From: Ceriagrion tenellum
Lineage: Eukaryota > Arthropoda > Insecta > Odonata > Coenagrionidae
Assembly: GCA_963169105.1 (NCBI GenBank)
Contig: OY720636.1
Span: 65,646,123 to 65,710,122, forward strand
Length of the DNA: 64,000 bases
Direction: 5' to 3'
The translations under genes and the position numbers were made by a program. This document shows, in pieces, positions 20,301 to 32,959 of this stretch (positions are counted from its first letter, which is position 1; the number at the start of each line of letters is the position of its first letter). The notes beneath the pieces are model-generated. The model saw only the letters and a program-made list of their open reading frames with translations, searched no databases and was not told the DNA's origin.

Positions 20301-21790
20301 CCGTTGGAATAAAAATATCTCTATAACCGAATACGTCAGCCAAGATTAGATGATAAATTCCAGGAGAAATAGAAAAATGCAAAATAATTATTTGAAACTT
20401 AATTTGAAATTTAGACGCAAGACTTATTTTAGCAAAACAAACAAATAGATTTGCAGTGGCATCTTCATTAAAATGACGGCTTACAATCTAATATACACAA
20501 ACGTAAATTTCATTCTGGTTCCCGTGTTTTGGAACGAGGAGTCATTCTACCGTTGGAATGAACATAGTTCTATAACCGAATACGTCATCCATGATTAAAT
20601 GATAAATTCCAGGAGAAATAGAAAAATGCAAAATAAAAGAATATAAAAAATAAGGGAGAATACTTTCAGGATGGAGAGCAAAAAAGATTATCAGTCGCGA
20701 ATACTAAAACCTCATTTATATAAAGACTTACAGTCAAATATATTGAGACATAAATTTCAAAATTATTCCCGTGTTTTGGAATGAGGAGACATTCTACCGT
20801 TGGAATAAACATGGTTCTATAACCGAATACGTCAGCCACGATTACATGACAAAGTCCAGGAGATAAATGAAAAATGCAGATATTAACATTTGAAACTGAA
20901 TTTTCAGTTCTGACGCGAGAATTCTTTCAGAATAGACAACAAAAAGATTTGGTATCATGAATACTAAATCCTCATTAAATTGAAATTGCAGTCTAATGTA
21001 TACAAACATAATTTTAAACTTATTCAGGTGTTTTGGAACGAGGAGTCATTCTACCGATGACATAAACTTAGTTCTATAACCAAATGCATCAGCTACTATT
21101 AAATGATATTTTCCAGGAGACAACATAAAAAGGCAAAATTAATATTTGAAACTGAATTTGGAATTTTGACGTGAGAATTCTTTCAGGATAGAGAACAATC
21201 AGATCTGCAGTCGCGAATTCTGTATCTTCAATGAAATGACGATTTCCAGACTAGTATATACAAACATAATTTTCAAGCTGGTTCCCGTGTTTTGGAACGA
21301 GGAGTCTTTCTACCCTCTGATTAGGCATAGTTCTAAAACTTAAATCGTCAGCCACGATTAAATGATAAATTCCAGGAAGTAAAAGCAAAAAAACAAAATT
21401 AATATTTGAAACGGAATTTGGAATTTTGATGCGACAATTCTTTCACGATAGAGAAAAAAAATAATAAGCCAATACTAAATCTTCACTTGAATGAATACTC
21501 CAGTCTAATATATACAACATAATTTATCAACTGAGTCCCGTGTTTAGGAACGAGGTCTCTTTCTAACGTTAGAACAAACATATCTGTATTACGAAATAAG
21601 TAAGCCACGAATAAATGATAAATTCCAGAAGATAAGAGAAAACTGCAAAATTAATATTTGAAACTGAATTTTGAGACATAACGGGATATAGTTTTCAAGA
21701 TAGATAACAAAATGATTTCTGATCGCGAATACTTAATGATAAACATAAAAATGACTACTTCCAGTCAAATTTATACAAACATAATTTTCA
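17345..21790 (+). repeat. Higher-order repeat of 2068 bp (8 monomers), 2.15 copies
   Basis: Marker strings recur at exactly 2068 bp: AGTAAGCCAC at 17463, 19531 and 21599; the CAGGTGTTTTGG marker at 18961 and 21029. The two full copies are almost identical (I found one substitution, tcgatCaaat to tcgatAaaat near 18026/20094), while the eight monomers inside one copy differ widely from each other. The third copy loses identity at about 21790. Each copy holds the same odd ATCGAATAT run (near 17975 and 20043). Confidence 0.95.
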
Positions 21791-22900
21791 AAATATTTCC
21801 CATGTTTTATAACGAGGAGTCATTCTACGGTTCGAAAAAATATAGTTTTATAACCAATAACGTCAACCACAATCAAAAGATAAATTCCACGAAATAAAAA
21901 AAAGCAAAATAAAATTTGAACCTAAATTTAGAGTTCTGACGAGAGAATTCCTTCAGGATTGTTAACACAAAATGCAGTCGCGGATACTGAATCCTCATTC
22001 AAATGACTACTTATTATATACAAACATTATTATAAAACTGATTCCAGTGTTATGGGACGAGGACACATTCTACCGTTGGAATAAGCATAGCTCTTTTACC
22101 GAATACGTTTGCCACGATTAAATGATAAATTCCAAGAGATAAAAGGAAAATGGAAAAACAATATTTAAAAATATTTGGAGATGTGACGCGAGATTTCTTT
22201 CAAAATTGAGAACAACAAGATTTGATATCGCAATTACTAAATCCTCATAAAAATGAATGACGACTTACACAATGATAAACAAAGACAAAATTTTCAAACT
22301 GATTAAATCAAAATTTTCAAACTGAAATGAATTTGGATTTTAGACGCGAGATATCTTTCAGAATAGGAAAAAATAAGATTTGTAGTCGCGAATACTGAAT
22401 CCACATTAAAATAACAACTTTAAGACTAATATATATAAACATAAAAATAAACTGACTCCGGTGTTTTGGAACGAGTAGATCTTTTACCAATGGAAAAAAT
22501 ATAATTCTATAACCCAATACATCGGCCACGATTAAATGAGAAATTCCAGTAGAAAACAGAGATATGCAAAAATAATTTTTGAAACTGAATTTGGAATTTT
22601 GACGCGAGATTTCTTTTGGGATTAAGAATCAAGGGATTTGCGGTCGCGAATACTAAATCCTCATTTAAATAACGACTTCAAGCCTAAAATATACAAATTT
22701 AATTTTCAAACTTTTCCCCGTGTTTTGGAACGAGGAGACATTCTACCGTTATAAAAAACATAATTTTCATACCTAATACATCGGCAACGTTAAATAAGAA
22801 AATTCAAAAGAAAAAGGCAAAAATAATATTAGAAACTGAATTTGGAATTTGGACACGAGAATTCATAAAGGATAGAAAATAACAAGATTTGCAGTCGCGA
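21791..22900 (+). repeat. Diverged transition monomers
   Basis: Monomers here are unlike both the 2068-bp repeat and the core, with many private changes. One unit is truncated. From about 22.3 kb the core words AACGACTTCAAG and CCAATACATCGG appear. Confidence 0.7.
22195..22343 (+). repeat. Truncated satellite monomer (148 bp)
   Basis: GACGCG occurs at 22195 and again at 22343, so this unit lacks about 110 bp. It joins TTTTCAAACTGATT directly to the GAAATGAATTTGG stretch, with the words AAATTTTCAAACTGA duplicated at the join, which suggests recombination between short matches. Confidence 0.75.
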
Positions 22901-25900
22901 ACACTGAAGCCTAATTAAAATAACGACTTCAAGTCTAGTATATACAAACGTAGATTTCAAAATGATTCAGGTGTTTTGGATCGATTAGTTCTTTTACCAA
23001 TGGAAAAAACATAATTCTATAACCCAATACATCGGTACGATTAAATGAGAAATTCCAGGAGATATCAGATAAAAGCAAAAATAATATTAGAAACTAAATT
23101 TGGAATTTGAACGCGAGAATTCTTACATGATGGAGAATAACAAGATTTGCAGTCGCGAACACTGATTCCTAATTAAAATAACGACTTCAAGTCTAGTGTA
23201 TACAAAGATAAATTTCAAACTGATTCCTGAACTTTGGAACGATTAGTTCTTTTACCAATGGAAAAATCATAATTCTATAACCCAATACATCGGCAACGAT
23301 TAAATGAGAAATTCCAGGAGATATCAGATAAAAGAAAAAATAATATTAGAAACTGAATTTGGAATTTGAACGCGAGAATTCTTACATGATAGAGAATAAC
23401 AAGATTTGCAGTCGCGAACACTGAATCTTAATTAAAATAACGACTTCAAGTCTAGTATATACAAACGTAGATTTCAAATTGATTCCCGTGTTTTGGATCG
23501 ATTAGTTCTTTTACCAATGGAAAAAACATATTTCTATAACCCAATACATCGGCAACGATTAAATGAGAAATTCAAGGAGATATCAGATAAAAGAAAAAAT
23601 AATATTAGAAACTGAATTTGGAATTTGGACGCGAGAATTCTTACATGATAGAGAATAACAAGATTTGCAATCGCGAACACTGAAACCTAATTAAAATAAC
23701 GACTTCAAGTCTAGTGTATACAAAGATAAATTTCGAACTGATTCCTGAACTTTGGAACGATTAGTTCTTTTACCAATGGAAAAATCATAATTCTATAACC
23801 CAATACATCGGCAACGATTAAATGAGAAATTCAAGGAGATATCAGATAAAAGAAAAAATAATATTAGAAACTGAATTTGGAATTTGGACGCGAGAATTCT
23901 TACATGATAGAGAATAACAAGATTTGCAGTCGCGAACACTGAAACCTAATTAAAATAACAACTTCAAGTCTAGTGTATACAAAGATAAATTTCAAACTGA
24001 TTCCTGAACTTTGGAACGATTAGTTCTTTCACCAATGGAAAAATCATAATTCTATAACCCAATACATCGGCAACGATTAAATGAGAAATTCCAGGAGTTA
24101 TCAGATAAAAGAAAACATAATATTAGAAACTGAATTTGGAATTTGGACGCGAGAATTCTTACATGATAGAGAATAACAAGATTTGCAGTCGCGAACACTG
24201 AATCCTAATTAAAATAACGACTTCAAGTCTAGTATATACAAACGTAGATTTCAAATTTATTCCCGTGTTTTGGATCGATTAGTTCTTTTACCAATGGAAA
24301 AAACATAATTCTATAACCCAATACATCAGTACGATTAAATGAGAAATTCCAGGAGATATCAGATAAAAGCAAAAATAATACACAAACTGAATTTGGAATT
24401 TGGACGCGAGAATTCTTACATGATAGAGAATAACAAGATTTGCAGTCGCGAACACTGAATCCTAATTAAAATAACGACTTCAAGTCTAGTATATACAAAC
24501 GTAGATTTCAAATTTATTCCCGTGTTTTGGATCGATTAGTTCTTTTACCAATGGAAAAAAAATAATTCTATAACCAAATACATCGGCAACGATTAAATGA
24601 GAAATTCCAGGAGATATCAGATAAAAGCAAAAATAATATTAGAAACTAAATTTGGAATTTGAACGCGAGAATTCTTACATGATGGAGAATAACAAGATTT
24701 GCAGTCGCGAACACTGAATCCTAATTAAAATAACGACTTCAAGTCTAGTGTATACAAAGATAAATTTCAAACTGATTCCTGATCTTTGGAACGATTAGTA
24801 CTTTTACCAATGGAAAAAACATAATTCTATAACCCAATACATCGGCAACGATTAAATGAGAAATTCCAGGAGATATCAGATAAAAAAAAAAATAATATTA
24901 GAAACTGAATTTGGAATTTGGACGCGAGAATTCTTACATGATAGAGAATAACAAGATTTGCAGTCGCGAACACTGAATCTTAATTAAAATAACGACCTCA
25001 AGTCTAGTGTATACAAAGATAAATTTCAAACTGATTCCTGATCTTTGGAACGATTAGTACTTTTACCAATGGAAAAAACATAATTCTATAACCCAATACA
25101 TCGGCAACGATTAAATGAGAAATTCCAGGAGATATCAGATAAAAGCAAAAATAATATTAGAAACTAAATTTGGAATTTGAACGCGAGAATTCTTACATGA
25201 TGGAGAATAACAAGATTTGCAGTCGCGAACACTGAATCCTAATTAAAATAACGACTTTAAGTCTAGTGTATACAAAGATAAATTTCAAACTGATTCCTGA
25301 TCTTTGGAACGATTAGTACTTTTACCAATGGAAAAAACATAATTCTATAACCCAATACATCGGCAACGATTAAATAAGAAATTCCAGGAGATATCAGATA
25401 AAAGAAAAAAAAATATTAGAAACTGAATTTGCAATTTGGACGCGAGAATTCTTACATGATAGACAATAACAAGATTTGCAGTCGCGAACACTGAATCCTA
25501 ATTAAAATAACGACTTCAAGTCTAGTATATACAAACGTAGATTTCAAATTTATTCCCGTGTTTTGGATCGTATAGTTCTTTTACCAATGGAAAAAAAAAT
25601 AATTCTATAACCAAATACATCGGCAACGATTAAATGAGAAATTCAAGGAGATATCAGATAAAAGAAAAAATAATATTAGAAACTGAATTTGGAATTTGGA
25701 CGCGAGAATTCTTACATGATAGAGAATAACAAGATTTGCAGTCGCGAACACTTAATCTTAATTAAAATAACGACTTCAAGTCTAGTGTATACAAAGATAA
25801 TTTTCAACCTGATTCCTGAACTTTGGAACGATTAGTTCTTTTACCAATGGAAAAATCATAATTCTATAACCCAATACATCGGCAACGATTAAATGAGAAA

Positions 25901-26480
25901 TTCCAGGAGATATCAGTTAAAAGAAAAAATAATATTAGAAACTGAATTTGGAATTTGGACGCGAGAATTCTTACATGATAGAGAATAACAAGATTTGCAG
26001 TCGCGAACACTGAATCCTAATTAAAATAACGACTTCAAGTCTAGTATATACAAACGTAGATTTCAAATTGATTCCCGTGTTTTGGATCGATTAGTTCTTT
26101 TACCAATGGAAAAAACATAATTCTATAACCCAATACATCGGCAACGATTAAATGAGAAATTCCAGGAGATATCAGATAAAAGAAAAAATAATATTAGAAA
26201 CTGAATTTGGAATTTGGACGCGAGAATTCTTACATGATAGAGAATAACAAGATTTGCAGTCGCGAACACTGAATCTAAATTAAAATAACGACTTCAAGTC
26301 TAGTGTATACAAACGTAGATTTCAAATTGATTCCCGTGTTTTGGATCGATTAGTTCTTTTACCAATGGAAAAAACATAATTCTATAACCCAATACATCGG
26401 CAACGATTAAATGAGAAATTCCAGGAGATATCAGATAAAAGAAAAAATAATATTAGAAACTGAATTTGGAATTTGGACGC

Positions 26481-27780
26481 GAGAATTCTTACATGATAGA
26501 GAATAACAAGATTTGCAGTCGCGAACACTGAATCCTAATTAAAATAACGACTTCAAGTCTAGTATATACAAACGTAGATTTCAAATTTATTCCCGTGTTT
26601 TGGATCGATTAGTTCTTTTACCAATGGAAAAAAAAATAATTCTATAACCAAATACATCGGCAACGATTAAATGAGAAATTCCAGGAGATATCAGATAAAA
26701 GAAAAAATAATATTAGAAACTGAATTTGGAATTTGGACGCGAGAATTCTTACATGATGGAGAATAACAAGATTTGCAGCCGCGAACACTAAATCCTAATT
26801 AAAAAAACGACTTCAAGTCTAGTATATACAAACGTAGATTTCAAATTTATTCCCGTGTTTTGGATCGATTAGTTCTTTTACCAATGGAAAAAAAAATAAT
26901 TCTATAACCAAATACATCGGCAACGATTAAATGAGAAATTCCAGGAGATATCAGATAAAAGAAAAAATAATATTAGAAACTGAATTTGGAATTTGGACGC
27001 GAGAATTCTTACATGATAGAGAATAACAAGATTTGCAGTCGCGAACACTGAATCCTAATTAAAATAACGACTTCAAGTCTAGTATATACAAACGTAGATT
27101 TCAAATTTATTCCCGTGTTTTGGATCGATTAGTTCTTTTACCAATGGAAAAAAAAATAATTCTATAACCAAATACATCGGCAACGATTAAATGAGAAATT
27201 CCAGGAGATATCAGATAAAAGAAAAAATAATATTAGAAACTGAATTTGGAATTTGGACGCGAGAATTCTTACATGATAGAGAATAACAAGATTTGCAGTC
27301 GCGAACACTGAATCCTAATTAAAATAAAGACTTCAAGTCTAGTATATACAAACGTAGATTTCAAATTTATTCCCGTGTTTTGGATCGATTAGTTCTTTTA
27401 CCAATGGAAAAAAAAATAATTCTATAACCAAATACATCGGCAACGATTAAATGAGAAATTCCAGGAGATATCAGATAAAAGAAAAAATAATATTAGAAAC
27501 TGAATTTGGAATTTGGACGCGAGAATTCTTACATGATGGAGAATAACAAGATTTACAGTCACGAACACTAAATCCTAATTAAAATAACGACTTCAAGTCT
27601 AGTATATACAAACGTAGATTTCAAATTTATTCCCGTGTTTTGGATCGATTAATTCTTTTACCAATGGAAAAAAAAATAATTCTATAACCAAATACATCGG
27701 CAACGATTAAATGAGAAATTCCAGGAGATATCAGATAAAAGAAAAAATAATATTAGAAACTGAATTTGGAATTTGGACGC
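26481..27780 (+). repeat. Run of five near-identical type A monomers
   Basis: Consecutive units with exact 260-bp spacing (GAGAATTCTT at 26741, 27001, 27261, 27521) share the same box-1 type A, the same poly-A run and the same CCAAATAC variant, with only a few single changes. This is the most recent single-monomer expansion that I can see. Confidence 0.85.
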
Positions 27781-27840
27781 GAGAATTCTTACATGATAGA
27801 GAATAACAAGATTTGCAGTCGCGAACACTGAATCTTAATT

Positions 27841-29398
27841 AAAATAACGACTTCAAGTCTAGTGTATACAAAGATAAATTTCAAACTGATTCCTGATCTT
27901 TGGAACGATTAGTACTTTTACCAATGGAAAAATCATAATTCTATAACCCAATACATCGGCAACGATTAAATGAGAAATTCCAGGAGATATCAGATAAAAG
28001 AAAAAATAATATAAGAAACTGAATTTGGAATTTGGACGCGAGAATTCTTACATAATAGAGAATAACAAGATTTGCAGTCGCGAACACTGAATCCTAATTA
28101 AAATAACGACTTCAAGTCTAGTATACACAAACGTACATTTCAAATTGATTCCCGTGTTTTGGATCGATTAGTTCTTTTACCAATGAAAAAAAAAATAATT
28201 CTATAACCAAATACATCGGCAACGATTAAATGAGAAATTCCAGGAGATATCAGATAAAAGAAAGAATAATATTAGAAACTGAATTTGGAATTTGGACGCG
28301 AGAATTTTTACATGATAGAGAATAACAAGATTTGCAGTCGCGAACACTGAATCCTAATTAAAATAACGACTTCAAGTCTGGTATATACAAACGTAGATTT
28401 TAAATTTATTCCCGTGTTTTGGATCGATTATTTCTTTTACCAATGGAAAAAAAAATAATTCTATAACCAAATACATCGGCAACGATTAAATGAGAAATTC
28501 CAGGAGATATCAGATAAAAGAAAAAATAATATTAGAAACTGAATTTGGAATTTGGACGCGAGAATTCTTACATGATAGAGAATAACAAGATTTGCAGTCG
28601 CGAACACTGAATCTTAATTAAAATAACGACTTCAAGTCTAGTGTATACAAAGATAAATTTCAAACTGATTCCTGATCTTTGGAACGATTAGTACTATTAC
28701 CAATGGAAAAATCATAATTCTATTACCCAATACATCGGCAACGATTAAATGAGAAATTCCAGGAGATATCAGATAAAAGAAAAAATAATATAAGAAACTG
28801 AATTTGGAATTTGGACGCGAGAATTCTTACATAATAGAGAATAACAAGATTTGCAGTCGCGAACACTGAATCCTAATTAAAATAACGACTTCAAGTCTAG
28901 TATACACAAACGTACATTTCAAATTGATTCCCGTGTTTTGGATCGATTAGTTCTTTTACCAATGAAAAAAAAAATAATTCTATAACCCAATACATCGGCA
29001 ACGATTAAATGAGAAATTCCAGGAGATATCAGATAAAAGAAAAAATAATATTAGAAACTGAATTTGGAATTTGGACGCGAGAATTCTTACATGATAGAGA
29101 ATAACAAGATTTGCAGTCGCGAACACTGAATCTTAATTAAAATAACGACTTCAAGTCTAGTATATACAAACGTAGATTTCAAATTTATTCCCGTGTTTTG
29201 GATCGATTTGTTCTTTTACCAATGGAAAAAAAATAATTCTATAACCAAATACATCGGCAACGATTAAATGAGAAATTCCAGGAGATATCAGATAAAAGAA
29301 AAAATAATATTAGAAACTGAATTTGGAATTTGGACGCGAGAATTCTTACGTGATGGAGAATAACATGATTTGCTATCGCGAACACTGAATCCTAATTA
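27841..29398 (+). repeat. Trimeric higher-order repeat, 779 bp, two copies
   Basis: AAAATAACGA at 27841 and 28620, and GTATACACAA at 28121 and 28900, are 779 bp apart. Private variants ATATAAGAAACT and TTACATAATAGAG occur once in each copy. Confidence 0.85.
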
Positions 29399-32300
29399 AA
29401 ATAACGACTTCAAGTCTAGTGTATACAAAGATAAATTTCAACCTGATTCCTGAACTTAGGAACGATTAGTTCTTTTACCAATGGAAAAATAATAATTCTA
29501 TAACCCAATACATCGGCAACGATTAAATGAGAAATTCCAAGAGATATCAGATAAAAGCAAAAATAATATTAGAAACTAAATTTGGAATTTGAATGCGAGA
29601 ATTCTTACATGATGGAGAATAACAAGATTTGCAGTCGCAAACACTGAATGTTAATTAAAAAAACGACTTCAAGTCTAGTGTATACAAAGATAAATTTCAA
29701 ACTGATTCCTCATCTTTGGAACGATTAGTACTTTTACCAATGGAAAAATCATAATTCTATAACCCAATACATCGGCAACGATTAAATGAGAAATTCCAGG
29801 AGATATCCGATAAAAGAAAAAACAATATTAGAAACTGAATTTGGAATTTGGACGCGAGAATTCTTACATAATGGAGAATAACAAGATTTGAGTCGCGAAC
29901 ACTGAATCCTAATTAAAATAACGACTTCAAGTCTAGTGTATACAAAGATAAATTTCAACCTGATTCCTGAACTTTGGAACGATTAGTTCTTTTACCAATG
30001 GAAAAATCATAATTCTTTAACCCAATACATCGACAACGATTAAATGAGAAATTCCAGGAGATATCAGATAAAAGCAAAAATAATATTAGAAACTAAATTT
30101 GGAATTTGAACGCGAGAATTCTAACATGATGGAGAATAACAAGATTTGCAGTCGCGAACACTGAATCCTAATTAAAATAACGACTTCAAGTCTAGTGTAT
30201 ACAAAGATAAATTTCAACCTGATTCCTGAACTTTGGAACGATTAGTTCTTTTACCAATGGAAAAAAAATAATTCTATAACCAAATACATCGGCAACGAAT
30301 AAATGAGAAATTCCAGGAGATATCAGATAAAAGAAAAAATAATATTAGAAACAAAATTTGGAATTTGGACGCGAGAATTCTTACATGATAGAGAATAAAA
30401 GATTTGCAGTCGCGAACACTGAGTCTTAATTATAATAACGACTTCAAGTCTAGTGTATACAAAGATAAATTTCAAATTGATTCCCGAGTTTTGGATCGAT
30501 TAGTTCTTTTACCAATGGAAAAAACATAATTCTATAACCCAATACATCGGCAACGATTAAATGAGAAATTCCAGGAGATATCAGATAAAAGCAAAAATAA
30601 TATTAGAAACTAAATTTGGAATTTGAACGCGATAATTCTTACATGATAGAGAATAACAAGATTTGCAGTCGCGAACACTGAATCCTAATTAAAATAACGA
30701 CTTCAAGTCTAGTATATACAAACGTAGATTTCAAATTGATTCCCGTGTTTTGGATCGATTAGTTCTTTTACCAATGGAAAAAAAAATAATTCTATAACCA
30801 AATACATCGGCTCCGATTAAATGAGAAATTCCAGGAGATATCAGATAAAAGAAAAAATAATATTAGAAACTGAATTTGGAATTTGGACGCGAGAATTCTT
30901 ACATGATAGAGAATAACAAGATTTGCAGTCGCGAACACTGAATCTTAATTAAAATAACGACTTCAAGTCTAGTATATACAAACGTAGATTTCAAATTTAT
31001 TCCCGTGTTTTGGATCGATTAGTTCTTTTACCAATGGAAAAAAAATAATTCTATAACCAAATACATCGGCAACGATTAAATGAGAAATTCCAGGAGATAT
31101 CAGATAAAAGAAAAAATAATATTAGAAACTGAATTTGGAATTTGGACGCGAGAATTCTTACATGATGGAGAATAACAAGATTTGCGATCGCGAACACTGA
31201 ATCCTAATTAAAATAGCGACTTCAAGTCTAGTGTATACAAAGATAAATTTCAAACTGATTCCTGAACTTTGGAACGATTAGTTCTTTTACCAATGGAAAA
31301 ATCATAATTCTATAACCCAATACATCGGCAACGATTAAGTGAGAAATTCCAAGAGATATCAGATAAAAGCAAAAATAATATTAGAAACTAAATTTGGAAT
31401 TTGAATGCGAGAATTCTTACATGATGGAGAATAACAAGATTTGCAGTCGCAAACACTGAATGTTAATTAAAATAACGACTTCAAGTCTAGTGTATACAAA
31501 GATAAATTTCAAACTGATTCCTCATCTTTGGAACGATTAGTACTTTTACCAATGGAAAAATCATAATTCTATAACCCAATACATCGGCAACGATTAAATG
31601 AGAAATTCCAGGAGATATCAGATAAAAGAAAAAACAATATTAGAAACTGAATTTGGAATTTGGACGCGAGAATTCTTACATGATGGAGAATAACAAGATT
31701 TGAGTCGCGAACACTGAAACCTAATTAAAATAACGACTTCAAGTCTAGTGTATACAAAGATAAATTTCAACCTGATTCCTGAACTTTGGAACGATTAGTT
31801 CTTTTACCAATGGAAAAATCATAATTCTTTAACCCAATACATCGGCAACGATTAAATGAGAAATTCCAGGAGATATCAGATAAAAGCAAAAATAATATTA
31901 GAAACTAAATTTGGAATTTGAACGCGAGAATTCTTACATGATGGAGAATAACAAGATTTGCAGTCGCGAACACTGAATCCTAATTAAAATAACGACTTCA
32001 AGTCTAGTGTATACAAAGATAAATTTCAACCTGATTCCTGAACTTTGGAACGATTAGTTCTTTTACCAATGGAAAAAACATAATTCTATAACTCAATACA
32101 TCGGCAACGATTAAATGAGAAATTCCAGGAGATATCAGATAAAAGAAAAAATAATATTAGAAACTAAATTTGGAATTTGGACGCGAGAATTCTTACATGA
32201 TAGAGAATAACAAGATTTGCAGTCGCGAACACTGAGTCTTAATTATAATAACGACTTCAAGTCTAGTGTATACAAAGATAAATTTCAAATTGATTCCCGA

Positions 32301-32520
32301 GTTTTGGATCGATTAGTTCTTTTACCAATGGAAAAAACATAATTCTATAACCCAATACATCGGCAACGATTAAATGAGAAATTCCAGGAGATATCAGATA
32401 AAAGCAAAAATAATATTAGAAACTAAATTTGGAATTTGAACGCGATAATTCTTACATGATGGAGAATAACAAGATTTGCAGTCGCGAACACTGAATCCTA
32501 ATTAAAATAACGACTTCAAG
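29330..32520 (+). repeat. Seven-monomer higher-order repeat, about 1813 bp, 1.75 copies
   Basis: Private variants recur about 1813 bp apart: TTCCCGAG at 30481 and 32294; GAATGCG at 29591 and 31403, each followed by GCAAACACTGAATGTTAATT. Confidence 0.8.
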
Positions 32521-32959
32521 TCTAGTATATACAAACGTAGATTTCAAATTTATTCCCGTGTTTTGGATCGATTAGTTCTTTTACCAATGGAAAAAACATA
32601 ATTCTATAACCCAATACATCGGCAACGATTAAATGAGAAATTCCAGGAGATATCAGATAAAAGAAAAAATAATATTAGAAACTGAATTTGGAATTTGGAC
32701 GCGAGAATTCTTACATGATGGAGAATAACAAGATTTGCAGTCGCGAACACTGAATCATAATTAAAATAACGACTTCAAGTCTAGTGTATACAAACGTAGA
32801 TTTCAAATTGATTCCCGTGTTTTGGATCGATTAGTTCTTTTACCAATGGAAAAAACAAAATTCTATAACCCAATACATCGGCAACGATTAAATGAGAAAT
32901 TCCAGGAGATATCAGATAAAAGAAAAAATAATATTAGAAACTGAATTTGGAATTTGGAC

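Noticed and set aside
21712..22529. Frames at 21712-21897 (+) and 22317-22529 (-)
   Set aside because: They lie wholly inside satellite monomers.
27003..27234. Several 6-8 bp palindromes per monomer (GAATTC, TCGCGA, GTATATAC, ATCGAT, GATATC, AATATT)
   Set aside because: About four six-base palindromes are expected by chance in 260 bp, and more in AT-rich DNA, so this is not a clear enrichment of dyads.
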